64,000 nucleotides of DNA from an uncultured Sphingomonas sp. (lineage in GTDB: Bacteria; Pseudomonadota; Alphaproteobacteria; Sphingomonadales; Sphingomonadaceae): the NCBI RefSeq assembly GCF_937871615.1, contig NZ_CALMPA010000022.1:1-64000 (forward strand), given 5' to 3'. The position numbers and the translations under genes are program-made. Of this stretch, positions 1-8,513 are shown piece after piece; position 1 is the first letter of the stretch, and every line of letters starts with the position of its first letter. The notes below the pieces were generated by a model. The model was not told the origin of the DNA. It did no database searches and saw only the letters and a program-made list of their open reading frames with translations.

Positions 1-69
1 GGCGGCCAGGAAGACATGATCGTCGATGTCGCACTCGATATGCTCAAGGAACGGGAGGCGGCGAACTGA
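1..69 (+). CDS. C-terminal fragment of an unidentified protein
   Basis: The window opens inside a reading frame that ends at the TGA at 67-69. Only 22 residues are visible; they include an acidic stretch and finish in K-E-R-E-A-A-N. That is too little to assign a family. It runs tail to tail with the SDR gene that ends at 97, so it belongs to a transcript entering from the left. Confidence 0.5.
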   Translation, partial: GGQEDMIVDVALDMLKEREAAN

Positions 70-96
70 CGGGGCCGGCATGTGGCGGTGGGGCGC

Positions 97-837
97 TTAC
101 CCGGCGAGTTGTGCTCCATCCACCGCCAGCGTCGCGCCGCTGATCTTGCGCGCGTCGTCCGACGCGAGGAAGGCGACGGTTGAGGCGATATCCTCCGGCT
201 CCGCCGCGCCGCCCGCCAGCTTTGGCGCGTGGCGCATCATCAGCGACCAGTCGATGTCGCCGGCGGGCGGTGCGGCGTTGCCCATATTGGTGTTGACCTG
301 CCCCGGACAGACCGCGTTGACGCGCACGCCGCGTGCCGCGAACTCCACCGCGAGCGACTTGGTGATCGCCACCACGCCATGTTTCGACGCGGAATAAGCG
401 AGGCTGTAGGGGATGCCCGACAGCCCGGCGGTGGACGCCATATTGACGATGGACCCACGCGATCGAACAAGGTGCGGAAGGGCGGCGCGACACAGCGCGA
501 AGACGCTGAACAGGTTGACGCGCAACACCCGCTCGAACCGGGCCTCGTCGAAATCGACCGTCGGCCCCCAATCGAGCATCCCCCCGATGTTGCACAGCAC
601 GTCCAGCCCATCCTGCGCGGCGGCGGCGACCAGCGCCTGGCAGGAGGGAGTGTTGCTGGCGTCGTAACGCTGCACCCGCACCGGGCGCTCGATCGCGGCG
701 GCGGTTTCCTCCAGCCCCTCCTGGTTGATATCGCCGATCGTCAGCTTCGCGCCTTCGGCGGCGAAGCGCAGCGCGGTGGCCCGCCCGATGCCCGATGCCG
801 CGCCGGTGACCAGCACATTCTTGTCAGCGAAACGCAT
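97..837 (-). CDS. SDR-family oxidoreductase
   Basis: A 246-residue classical short-chain dehydrogenase, cytosolic, predicted to oxidise or reduce a hydroxyl/keto group with NAD(H). The cofactor motif T-G-A-A-S-G-I-G is at 11-18 and Asp36 ends the second beta strand, which favours NAD over NADP. The catalytic set Ser135, Tyr148 (Y-S-A-S-K) and Lys152 is intact. The usual N-N-A-G motif is N-I-G-G (83-86), a departure in an otherwise standard protein. It is transcribed divergently from the SnoaL-like gene at 890, with the shared inverted repeat in the 52-bp gap. The substrate is unknown; the island suggests a hydroxysteroid-type or other alicyclic alcohol. Confidence 0.9.
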   Translation of the reverse strand: MRFADKNVLVTGAASGIGRATALRFAAEGAKLTIGDINQEGLEETAAAIERPVRVQRYDASNTPSCQALVAAAAQDGLDVLCNIGGMLDWGPTVDFDEARFERVLRVNLFSVFALCRAALPHLVRSRGSIVNMASTAGLSGIPYSLAYSASKHGVVAITKSLAVEFAARGVRVNAVCPGQVNTNMGNAAPPAGDIDWSLMMRHAPKLAGGAAEPEDIASTVAFLASDDARKISGATLAVDGAQLAG

Positions 838-855
838 GGGCTCTCTCTGCTCTTG

Positions 856-891
856 ATTTGCGTAGCATATTTAGCCAGAAATCTACGCAAT
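856..891. promoter_or_regulatory. Island operator, site A
   Basis: Inverted repeat ATTTGCGTA (856-864) and TACGCAAT (884-891), with 21 bases between GCGT and ACGC. It lies between the divergent SDR (start 837) and SnoaL-like gene (start 890). The right half overlaps the proposed ATG at 890. Six other sites with the same half-sites and 20-base spacing occur in this island. Confidence 0.65.
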
Positions 892-1405
892 GGCATTAGA
901 AAATACCATAGAGGCCCGGGTCGCGCGCATGGAGGAGGATCGCGCGATTCGCGATCTGAAAGCGCGCTATCTGCGCGCCTGCGATGCCAAAGACCCCGAT
1001 GGCGTGCGCGACACGCTGTTGCCGCACGGCGCGGTGATCGCGTTCGAGGGGTTCCCGCGGTTCGAGGATCGCGAGCCGTTCGTCGCGGTTTATGCGCAAT
1101 TGGGGTGCGCGCCAGGGGTGTTCGATATCCACCACGCGGCCAATGGGATAATCAGTTTCGAGGATGAGGGCCGCGCGCGCGGATCGTGGTCGCTGCTGTT
1201 CTTCAACATCAATCTCGCCGCGCGCACGCTGACGCAGATGGGCGTGGAATATGACGATATCTACGTGAAGCAGGATGGCCGCTGGTGGATCGCGGAAACG
1301 CGTTCGCGCCAGACGTTCGCGCTGGTCCAGACGGTCGATGCCGACGGAAAGCCGGCGGTGAGCATCATGGGGAAGACGGCGGGGGCGTTCGGTGCGGCGG
1401 AATAA
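890..1405 (+). CDS. SnoaL-like / NTF2-fold protein
   Basis: A 171-residue cytosolic protein of the SnoaL_4 type (NTF2 cone fold shared by ketosteroid isomerases, scytalone dehydratase and bile-acid dehydratases). The N-terminus has the family pattern of a helix rich in charged residues followed by R-Y-L-R-A-C-D, then a core with F-D-I-H-H-A-A-N and a D-G-R-W-W-I-A-E strand. A second member follows at 1445. Such proteins in degradation clusters act as isomerases, dehydratases or hydratases; which applies here cannot be read from the sequence. No Shine-Dalgarno precedes the ATG, which overlaps the operator half-site, so the message may be leaderless or the start may be the ATG at 929. Confidence 0.8.
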   Translation: MALENTIEARVARMEEDRAIRDLKARYLRACDAKDPDGVRDTLLPHGAVIAFEGFPRFEDREPFVAVYAQLGCAPGVFDIHHAANGIISFEDEGRARGSWSLLFFNINLAARTLTQMGVEYDDIYVKQDGRWWIAETRSRQTFALVQTVDADGKPAVSIMGKTAGAFGAAE

Positions 1406-1444
1406 TGGCGCAAGAAGCGTAATATATATGGCGGGAGAATAGCG

Positions 1445-2068
1445 TTGCTGGACTTGGAAGCCCGTATCGACCGCCTGGAGTCTCTGGATCAGATCCGGCA
1501 GCTTCCGGCCAAATATGCCCTGGCGCTCGACATGCGCGACATGGATGCGATGGTCTCCCTGTTTCCGGCGGACGTGCGCGTCGGCAAGGATGCGAGCGGG
1601 CGCGCCGCGCTGCGCGCCTATATGGATCGAACGCTGCGCTCGCCGTTCACCGGCACGTCGCACCATATCGGCGGCCATATCATCGAGTTCGACGATCCCG
1701 ATCGCGCGCATGGCGTGGTCTATTCCAAGAACGAGCATGAGACCGGCGACGAATGGGTCATCATGCAGATGATGTATGTCGACGATTATGTTCGTGTCGA
1801 CGGGCGCTGGCATTTCGCGCGACGGCTGCCGCTCTATTGGTATGCCACCGATCTCAACAAGCCGCCGATCGGCGCGAACAAGATGCGCTGGCCGGGGACC
1901 GATTGGGCGAAGGGCAATTTCCACAAATTGTTTCCGAGTTACGAAGAATTCTGGGCGCGTGCCGGCGACAGCGCCGCGCCGGTCGCCGCGCCCGCGCCGC
2001 TCGACGGCTTCATCAGCGCGATGCGCCGGGGCAATGCCGCGCCGCGCGTGAAAGTGCGGGCGGATTGA
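1445..2068 (+). CDS. SnoaL-like / NTF2-fold protein
   Basis: A 207-residue paralogue of the preceding gene, from a TTG start (TTG-CTG-GAC) with GGGA about 9 bases upstream. The N-terminal helix contains I-D-R-L-E-S-L-D-Q-I-R-Q-L and Y-A-L-A-L-D-M-R-D-M-D-A, the usual SnoaL_4 start. The core has T-S-H-H-I-G-G-H-I, with a His pair where family members often carry active-site residues, and a D-G-R-W-H-F-A-R-R strand. It is followed after 52 bp by the OYE fusion, in the same orientation, so an operon 890-4256 is likely. Role inferred: isomerase or dehydratase acting on the same substrate series. Confidence 0.8.
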   Translation: MLDLEARIDRLESLDQIRQLPAKYALALDMRDMDAMVSLFPADVRVGKDASGRAALRAYMDRTLRSPFTGTSHHIGGHIIEFDDPDRAHGVVYSKNEHETGDEWVIMQMMYVDDYVRVDGRWHFARRLPLYWYATDLNKPPIGANKMRWPGTDWAKGNFHKLFPSYEEFWARAGDSAAPVAAPAPLDGFISAMRRGNAAPRVKVRAD

Positions 2069-2120
2069 ATAACGCCGGTCGCACGTAATGGCCGGCACGA
2101 GAGGATGGGATAGGATCACG

Positions 2121-4256
2121 ATGACCGCCAAGAGCTTCCGGCACCTGCTTTCGCCCGGCCGCATCGGCCGGATGGAATTGCGCAATCGCATCGCGGTAAC
2201 CGCGATGGGCGTGAGCCTTGGCGAGGATGATGGCCAGTGCGGCGAACGGCTCATCGCCTATCACGCGGAGCAGGCGAAGGGCGGCGCTGGCCTCATCATC
2301 ACCGGCGTCGCCGGCGTCGCCTGGCCGATCGGCGCCAGCGAGGAGGCGCAGATCGCGATTTCCGACGATCGCTTCATACCGGGGCTGAAGGCGCTGGCCG
2401 ATGCGGCCCATGCCCATGGCGCCAAAATCGTGCCGCAGCTTCATCACGGCGGCCTGGCCGCGATGGGGGACATGATCGCTGGCCGCCCCCGCTTGTGCCC
2501 CTCGCCACCCGAAGCGCCAACCGGCGATTTCACCGCGACGTTCCTGATCGAGGAACTCAAGGCGGCGCCGTTCGGACGCATCAAGAGCGTCGAGCTGAAG
2601 GTGATGACGCTTGAGGATATCAGGCTCGTCGTCAGCCAATTCGCGGCTGCGGCGGATCGCGCGAAGCGCGCCGGTTTCGATGGCGTGGAGATCCATGCCG
2701 GGCACGGCTACCTGCTGTCATCGTTCATCTCGCCCAAATCGAACAAGCGCGCCGACGAATATGGCGGCCCGCTGGAGAATCGTGCGCGTTTCCTCCTTGA
2801 GGTGATTCGCGCGGTGCGCGAGGCGGTCGGGCCGGATTTCCCGATATGGTGCAAGCTCGATTCGCGAGAGATCGGCAAGAAGGGCGGCATCACGATCGAG
2901 GACGCGATCGAGACGGCGCGGATGGCGGAAGCCGCCGGGGTCGATGCGATCACCGTATCCGCCTATCACGATAGCGGTCAGCCGAAGCTCCATTCGGGAT
3001 CGCATACGCCGCACGAGCCGGGGCTGAACATTCCGTTCGCCCGGCGGATCAAGGCGGCGGTGGGCGTGCCGATCATCGCGTCCGGCCGGATCGAGCCGGA
3101 GGTGGGGGATGCAGCGATCGCCGACGCGTCGCTCGATTTCGTTTCGATGGGGCGCAAGCTTCTCGCCGATCCGCACCTGCCCAACAAACTGGCGGCGGGG
3201 CGAGCGGAAGACGTGCTGCCGTGCATCTATTGCTACACCTGCATCAGCGCGATCTATCTCGGCGATCCGCTGCGCTGCGCGGTGAACCCGGAGACGGGGT
3301 TCGAGCACCTGCGCCGCGAGGGGAAGGCGATGCCGCCGAAGCGCGTCGTGGTGATCGGCGGCGGCCCGGCGGGGATGGAAGCGGCGCGGCGCCTGCGGGA
3401 GAAGGGGCAGGAGGTGATCCTGCTCGAATCGAGCGCGCGGCTGGGCGGCACGTTGCGTTTCGCCGCGCTCGCTTATCCCGCGAACGAGCGGTTGCTCGAT
3501 TGGCTTCAGCGGCAGGTGGCGGCGTCGGGCGCCGATGTCCGGCTCAATACGCGCGCCACGCCGGCGTTGCTGCGCGAACTGCGCCCCGATGCGGTGATCG
3601 TCGCGACCGGCGCGTTGCGCGAGATGCCGCCGATCCCCGGCTGCGATCTGCCCAACGTCCTGTCTGGGGACGATATGCGCAAGCTGATGCTCGGCGAAAG
3701 CTCCGACGAACTGAAACGCAAGACGAGCTTCGCCACGCGCATCGCGACCAGGGTGGGCGCGGCGACGGGGCTGACGGCCAATCTCGATTTCGTGCGCAAG
3801 GCGACACATCAATGGATGCCGCTGGGCGATCATGTCGTGATCGTCGGTGGCGAGCTGGTGGGATTGGAACTGGCCGAATTCCTGCTCGAACGCGGGCGGA
3901 CGGTGACCGTGGTGGACGAGGCACCGCGCTTCGGCGCGGGGCTGACAGTGGTGCGGCGGATGCGGCTGCTTGAGGAGTTGAGGGAACATGGCGTCGCGAT
4001 GTTCCCCAAGGCCGCCGACATCCGCGTCGAGCCGGGCGCGGTCACCTTCACCGATGCGAATGGCGAAGTGCAGCGTCCGCGCGCCGATCATGTGATCGTC
4101 GCCAAGGGCGCGGCCGGGGACGAGGCGCTGGCCGATGCGTTGCGCGCGGAAGGGTTCGACGTGCATGCGATCGGCGATTGCACCGGCGTCACCTACATTG
4201 AAGGCGCGATGCGCGGCGCGGCTGACGCGGTGGAAGCGATCCTGACGGCGGCCTGA
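2121..4256 (+). CDS. OYE-FAD fusion reductase (2,4-dienoyl-CoA reductase / TMADH / BaiCD type)
   Basis: About 711 residues. An N-terminal FMN TIM barrel (about 1-360) carries H-A-G-H-G-Y-L, the active-site His pair and Tyr. A four-cysteine cluster near residue 368 is spaced C-x2-C-x2-C-x11-C, closer to trimethylamine dehydrogenase than to E. coli 2,4-dienoyl-CoA reductase (x2, x3). Then come a dinucleotide fold with G-G-G-P-A-G-M-E near 412 and a second, V-G-G-E-L-V-G, near 573. The expected role is NAD(P)H-dependent reduction of an enoyl or dienoyl bond, or the reverse, as in BaiCD/BaiH of bile-acid metabolism. I chose ATG 2121 because AGGA lies 5 bases upstream; an ATG at 2088 has no ribosome site. 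Confidence 0.9.
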   Translation: MTAKSFRHLLSPGRIGRMELRNRIAVTAMGVSLGEDDGQCGERLIAYHAEQAKGGAGLIITGVAGVAWPIGASEEAQIAISDDRFIPGLKALADAAHAHGAKIVPQLHHGGLAAMGDMIAGRPRLCPSPPEAPTGDFTATFLIEELKAAPFGRIKSVELKVMTLEDIRLVVSQFAAAADRAKRAGFDGVEIHAGHGYLLSSFISPKSNKRADEYGGPLENRARFLLEVIRAVREAVGPDFPIWCKLDSREIGKKGGITIEDAIETARMAEAAGVDAITVSAYHDSGQPKLHSGSHTPHEPGLNIPFARRIKAAVGVPIIASGRIEPEVGDAAIADASLDFVSMGRKLLADPHLPNKLAAGRAEDVLPCIYCYTCISAIYLGDPLRCAVNPETGFEHLRREGKAMPPKRVVVIGGGPAGMEAARRLREKGQEVILLESSARLGGTLRFAALAYPANERLLDWLQRQVAASGADVRLNTRATPALLRELRPDAVIVATGALREMPPIPGCDLPNVLSGDDMRKLMLGESSDELKRKTSFATRIATRVGAATGLTANLDFVRKATHQWMPLGDHVVIVGGELVGLELAEFLLERGRTVTVVDEAPRFGAGLTVVRRMRLLEELREHGVAMFPKAADIRVEPGAVTFTDANGEVQRPRADHVIVAKGAAGDEALADALRAEGFDVHAIGDCTGVTYIEGAMRGAADAVEAILTAA

Positions 4257-4279
4257 ATAGGCCGCGCGCCCGGCTCACA

Positions 4280-5092
4280 TCAGAAGAAGCAACTGCCCCC
4301 GTTCGCCACCAGCACCGAACCTGTGACGAAGCTGGCGTCGTCGCTGGCGAGATAGGCGACGGCGGCAGCGATCTCGGCGGGGCGGGCGAGGCGACCGAGC
4401 GGCACGGCGGCCTCCATCGAGGTGATCCATTCCGCCGGAATGCTCTGCATGATCGGGGTGTCGGTCGGCCCCGGCGCGACCGCGTTGACGCGGATGCCGC
4501 GCGGCGCCAGTTCGCGCGCGAGTTGCCGGGTCAGCCCGATCACCGCCGCCTTGGAGGCGCAATAATGCGGCGAGCCTTCACCCGATTGCGCGCTGGTCGA
4601 GCTGATGTTGACGATCGTGCCGCCCGCTTCGTCCGCCGCCAGCACCCGCACGAATTCGCGCGCGAGGAAGAAGGCGCCGTCGAGGTTGACCGCCATCACC
4701 CCGCGCCAGCCGGCATCCTCCATATGGATCAACTGATCGGCGAAAGCGGTGGGCTTCGTGCCCGCCGCGATCTGCGCGTTGCGTTCCGCCATGCCGGCGT
4801 AGAACGGCTCGCTGCCATCGCCCGGCGCCGCGCCGATCCCGGCGTTGTTCACCGCGATATCGAGCCGCCCGAATGCGGTGCGCGCCTCACGCACCGCGGC
4901 TGCGACCGATGCGCTGTCGCTCACGTCGCAACGGATTGCCAGCGCGCCGCCGCTGCCACGCGCGTCATCGAGATTGAGATCGAGCGCGGCGACCTGTGCG
5001 CCCTCCGCCGTCAATCGCTCGACGATCGCGCGCCCGATGCCGCGCCCCGCGCCGGTGACGATCGCGCCGCGCCCGTGAAGCCGTCCTGCCAT
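4280..5092 (-). CDS. SDR-family oxidoreductase
   Basis: A 270-residue short-chain dehydrogenase. T-G-A-G-R-G-I-G is near 13-20, an Asp follows the second strand (A-L-D-L-N, NAD type), N-N-A-G is intact, I-S-S-T-S carries the catalytic Ser, and Y-C-A-S-K the Tyr/Lys pair. A loop of about 35 residues after N-N-A-G (containing E-R-N-A-Q-I-A-A-G) is longer than in basic SDRs and probably shapes the substrate pocket. It lies 17 bp downstream of the KstD-like gene on the same strand, so the two are probably co-transcribed. It converges on the OYE fusion gene. Confidence 0.9.
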   Translation of the reverse strand: MAGRLHGRGAIVTGAGRGIGRAIVERLTAEGAQVAALDLNLDDARGSGGALAIRCDVSDSASVAAAVREARTAFGRLDIAVNNAGIGAAPGDGSEPFYAGMAERNAQIAAGTKPTAFADQLIHMEDAGWRGVMAVNLDGAFFLAREFVRVLAADEAGGTIVNISSTSAQSGEGSPHYCASKAAVIGLTRQLARELAPRGIRVNAVAPGPTDTPIMQSIPAEWITSMEAAVPLGRLARPAEIAAAVAYLASDDASFVTGSVLVANGGSCFF

Positions 5093-5109
5093 GATGCTGG
5101 TCCTTATGG

Positions 5110-6795
5110 TCAGTTGTTGGCGCCGGTCATGTCGCGCGCCGCGATATAGCCGAAAGTCAGTGCCGGCCCGATCGTGACGCCCGCGCCGGGATAGCTCTCG
5201 CCCATCGCCGAGGCCGCGTTGTTGCCCACCGCGTATAGGCCCGCGATCGGCTTGCCCTCGCGATCCATCACGCGCGCGCGCTCGTCGGTCAGCAGGCCGC
5301 CGTTGGTTCCGATGTCGCCGGGGTGGATCGGGAAGGCGTAGAACGGGCCTTTGGTGATCGGCGCCAGCGAGGGATTGGGCGTGACGCGCGGATCGCCATA
5401 CATCTTGTCATAGGCAGCGTCGCCGCGATGGAAATCGGGGTCCGTTCCCTTCGCGGCATTGTCGTTGAAGCGCGCGACCGTGGCGGCGAGCTTCGCCGGA
5501 TCGACACCGATCTTTCCGGCGAGTTCCGCGATCGTGCGGCCCTTGCGCATGATCTTGCGCACGCCCTTCGATTGCAGCCGATCGGGGACGAGCGGGAGCA
5601 GCGGCCCCATCGGATATTTGTGGCGGAAGCCGTGATCGAAGATCATCCAGCTCGGCTCGGCATCGCCATGTTCGCGCTGGCGCGCCGCCATCTGCTGCCC
5701 GACGATATGGTAGGACGCCGCCTCGTTGAGATAGCGTTCGCCCGACTGGTTGACCATGATGCAGCCCGGCAAGGCGCGCTCGATCGTGCACAGCCGCCCG
5801 CGATCCTCGCCCGGCACGTAGAAGACCGGCGCCGCCCATGCCGATTGCATGTTCAGCGTCGCCGCGCCCGCCGCCATGCCGGCGCGGATCGAATCGCCGG
5901 TGTTGCCGGCGATGCCGCCGCTGAACAATGCGCGCGGATAGCTTGGCGCATAGGCATCGCGCATCGCCTGATTCTTGTCGAAGCCGCCCGCCGCGAGCAC
6001 CACGCCGCGCCGCGCGCGGATACGCATCGTGCGGCCCTTGTGCCGCGCCACGAGGCCCGCGACGCGACCGCCCTCCTCGATCAGTTCGATCATCGGGGTT
6101 TCGAGCCACACCGGCACATTGCGCGCGTTGAGCGCGATCCTGAGGCCGCCGACCAGCGCGTTGCCGAGCGTCAGCCGCCGATCCTTGCGCGAGCGCAGCC
6201 GAAAGGGGAGATCGAGCCAGTAACGCGCCAGCGATTTCGCAAGATGCATCTGCCAGCCCGGCGCGCGGAACAGCAGCACATAGGTTTCGTCGAAATGCCA
6301 GTTGAGATAGCCGAACAGGCTCGCCGCCGGGGAAGCGAAGCGCAACGTTTCCACGTCGCGTCCGAGCTGCCGCCCGTCGATCGGCAGCGGCATGTGCGTG
6401 CGATAGCCGGTCGGGCTGCCGCCGGGGTTTTCGGCATGGTAATCGGGATAGGGGAATGCCTGATAGTCGATCGGCGTATGCTCGCCCATCCAGCGCAGCA
6501 TCGAGGCGGCATTGGAAACATAGGCGCGGATATTGGCATCGGGCACATTATCCGCCGAAAGCCCGCGAACATAGGCGAAGGCATCATCGACATTGTCGTG
6601 GAAGCCCGCCGCCGCGGCCTGATCGCTCGCGGGAATCCATATCCCCGCGCCGGAGGTGGCGGATGTGCCGCCCCACAGCTTTTCCTTCTCGATCACCAGG
6701 ACATCGGCATGGTTTTGCGCGGCGACCAGCGCGGATAGCAGCCCTCCCGCGCCCGATCCGACGACGATCACGTCGACTTCCTTATCCCACCCCAT
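5110..6795 (-). CDS. KstD-like FAD-dependent 3-ketosteroid delta-1-dehydrogenase family protein
   Basis: About 561 residues in the fumarate-reductase/KstD flavoprotein superfamily. The N-terminus has the FAD motif V-V-G-S-G-A-G-G followed by the acidic ribose ligand in V-I-E-K, then G-G-T-S-A-T-S-G. Near the C-terminus is Y-P-G-A-G-V-T-I-G-P followed by T-F-G-Y-I-A, the KstD signature that contains the catalytic Tyr/Gly pair. Family members remove hydrogens from ring A of 3-ketosteroids and related cyclic ketones. ATG 6795 is preferred because AAAAGG lies 8 bases upstream; a GTG at 6804 is the alternative. With the KshA-like oxygenases it suggests ring opening of a polycyclic ketone, which remains inference. 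Confidence 0.85.
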   Translation of the reverse strand: MGWDKEVDVIVVGSGAGGLLSALVAAQNHADVLVIEKEKLWGGTSATSGAGIWIPASDQAAAAGFHDNVDDAFAYVRGLSADNVPDANIRAYVSNAASMLRWMGEHTPIDYQAFPYPDYHAENPGGSPTGYRTHMPLPIDGRQLGRDVETLRFASPAASLFGYLNWHFDETYVLLFRAPGWQMHLAKSLARYWLDLPFRLRSRKDRRLTLGNALVGGLRIALNARNVPVWLETPMIELIEEGGRVAGLVARHKGRTMRIRARRGVVLAAGGFDKNQAMRDAYAPSYPRALFSGGIAGNTGDSIRAGMAAGAATLNMQSAWAAPVFYVPGEDRGRLCTIERALPGCIMVNQSGERYLNEAASYHIVGQQMAARQREHGDAEPSWMIFDHGFRHKYPMGPLLPLVPDRLQSKGVRKIMRKGRTIAELAGKIGVDPAKLAATVARFNDNAAKGTDPDFHRGDAAYDKMYGDPRVTPNPSLAPITKGPFYAFPIHPGDIGTNGGLLTDERARVMDREGKPIAGLYAVGNNAASAMGESYPGAGVTIGPALTFGYIAARDMTGANN

Positions 6796-6839
6796 CGCGT
6801 TCACCTTTTATCATTGTCCGCCGCCGGTGCCGCCGCCGG

Positions 6840-7610
6840 TCAGGACGGCAGATAGAGTTGCGCGGCCTTGCCGCCGTCAACCGGAAGCGCGGTGCCGGTG
6901 ATGTAGCTCGACGCATCGGAGAGCATGAAGATGATCGCCTCGGCCAGTTCGTCCGGCTGGCCGCCGCGCCCCATCGGGATCGCCTCGGCTGTCTTGGCGG
7001 CGGTATCGGGGGCCTTGGTCGCGAAATCCTCGGTGCTGGGCGTCTGCACCTGTCCGGGGACGATCGCATTGACGCGCACGCCCACGCGCGCCGCCTCCAT
7101 CGCGGCGACGGCGGTGAACTGGATCAGCGCCGCCTTGGATGCCGAATAGCTCGACATATATGGCGCCGCGCGGATGCCGCAGGAGGAGGAGATGTTGACG
7201 ATCGAGCCGCGCTTGGCCGCCATCATGATCTTCATTGCCGCCTTGGTACCCACGAACACCGCATCTGCATTGACCGCGAAATCCTTGCGCCAATGCTCCA
7301 GCGACAGCTTGCTGATCGGAGCATAATGCACCGACATGGCATTGTTGACGAGCATATCGAGCCGGCCATGGCGCGCGGCGACATCCTCGATCAGCTTCGT
7401 GAAGGCGGCTTCGTCGGAAACGTCGAGCTGCACCGCCTCCACCTTGCCCTCTGCTGCGATCTCGGCGCGGGCTTCTTCCAGCTTTTCGGGGCGGCGCGCG
7501 CAGATTACGACAGTGGCGCCACGTTTCGCGAGCAGCCGCGCGGTCGCCCGCCCGATGCCGTCGCTGCCGCCGGTGATGATGGCGACGCGCCCTGCGAAAT
7601 CCTGACTCAT
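6840..7610 (-). CDS. SDR-family oxidoreductase, probably NADP-dependent
   Basis: A 256-residue SDR. T-G-G-S-D-G-I-G is near 13-20 and the second strand ends in C-A-R-R instead of Asp, which points to NADP(H). N-N-A-M replaces N-N-A-G, I-S-S-S-C holds the Ser and Y-S-A-S-K the Tyr/Lys. ATG 7610 has GGAGAGGA about 7 bases upstream; a longer frame from 7640 lacks a ribosome site. It is divergent from the SDR at 7719 with operator site B in between, and likely leads an operon 7610-4280 with the KstD-like gene and another SDR. Confidence 0.9.
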   Translation of the reverse strand: MSQDFAGRVAIITGGSDGIGRATARLLAKRGATVVICARRPEKLEEARAEIAAEGKVEAVQLDVSDEAAFTKLIEDVAARHGRLDMLVNNAMSVHYAPISKLSLEHWRKDFAVNADAVFVGTKAAMKIMMAAKRGSIVNISSSCGIRAAPYMSSYSASKAALIQFTAVAAMEAARVGVRVNAIVPGQVQTPSTEDFATKAPDTAAKTAEAIPMGRGGQPDELAEAIIFMLSDASSYITGTALPVDGGKAAQLYLPS

Positions 7611-7672
7611 TGGGGTGTCCTCTCCAAAATTTTCACGCATTCTGCTGGTATGAGTGGCAATTTGTCAACGTA

Positions 7673-7704
7673 ATGCGTAAGTGATAGCGAATAAACATAC
7701 GAAT
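7673..7704. promoter_or_regulatory. Island operator, site B
   Basis: ATGCGTA at 7673-7679 and TACGAAT at 7698-7704, with 20 bases between GCGT and ACGA. The right half lacks one base of the consensus TACGCAAAT. It sits between two divergent SDR genes (starts 7610 and 7719). Confidence 0.55.
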
Positions 7705-7718
7705 ATTAGGAGGTGTGG

Positions 7719-8480
7719 ATGGGGCTGATGGCCGGAAAGGTCGCGCTGGTCACCGGGGGCGGGCAGGGCGTCGGCCAGGGAATCGCGCTTGCGCTGGCGA
7801 GCGAGGGCGCCGCGGTGGCGGTCAGCGGGCGCACCATCGAGAAGCTGGAGCACACCTGCAGCCTGATCGCCGAACGTGGCGGCACCGCGATCCCGCTTGC
7901 CTGCAACGTGAAGGAAGCCGGCGATCTCGCGCGGATGGTCGACGAAACGGTGGCGCGACTCGGCGGCATCGACGTGCTGGTCAACAACGCGCAGGAGGTG
8001 CCGAACGGCAAGCTGATGGAGGTCAGCGACGCGGCGTTTCTCGCCGGGTTCGAATCCGGCCCGCTGGCGACGCACCGGCTGATGAAGCTGGTCCATCCGC
8101 ATCTCGTCGCGCGCGGCGGGGGCGTCATCATCAACCTCATCTCCTCCGTGTCGGTGCGCTGGGACATGACGGGCTATGGTGCTTATGCGGCGGTGAAGAA
8201 GGCGATCCACGCGCTGACCCGCGCGGCGGCTGCCGAATGGGGCCGCGAAGGCATCCGGGTGCTGTCGATCGCGCCGCACGCCGAATCGCCGGGCCTGAAA
8301 TGGTGGATGAAGAACAACCCGGAAGAAGCCGAAGCCTTCTTCCGCACCATCCCGCTTGGCCGGGTGGGGCGGCTGGAGGAGGATATCGGGCGCGCGGTGG
8401 TGGCGTTGTGTTCGCCGGATATGGCCTATCTCACCGGGGCGATCGTGCCGCTCGACGGTGGGCAGGCGCATTTCGGTTGA
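7719..8480 (+). CDS. SDR-family oxidoreductase
   Basis: A 253-residue SDR with T-G-G-G-Q-G-V-G near the N-terminus, S-G-R-T after the second strand (NADP type), N-N-A-Q in place of N-N-A-G, and Y-A-A-V-K as the catalytic Tyr/Lys motif. AGGAGG at 7708-7713 is 5 bases from the ATG at 7719, so this start is preferred over the in-frame GTG at 7713 and ATG at 7728. It is first of a plus-strand run followed after 33 bp by another SDR. The substrate is not readable. Confidence 0.9.
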   Translation: MGLMAGKVALVTGGGQGVGQGIALALASEGAAVAVSGRTIEKLEHTCSLIAERGGTAIPLACNVKEAGDLARMVDETVARLGGIDVLVNNAQEVPNGKLMEVSDAAFLAGFESGPLATHRLMKLVHPHLVARGGGVIINLISSVSVRWDMTGYGAYAAVKKAIHALTRAAAAEWGREGIRVLSIAPHAESPGLKWWMKNNPEEAEAFFRTIPLGRVGRLEEDIGRAVVALCSPDMAYLTGAIVPLDGGQAHFG

Positions 8481-8513
8481 GCCGGGTAATAACGGGAACA
8501 AGGAGTGGATCAG

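Noticed and set aside
1411..1444. An eighth copy of the island repeat before the second SnoaL gene
   Set aside because: AAGCGTAA is present at 1415-1422 but the position 20 bases on reads AGCG, not ACGC, and the genes look co-transcribed.
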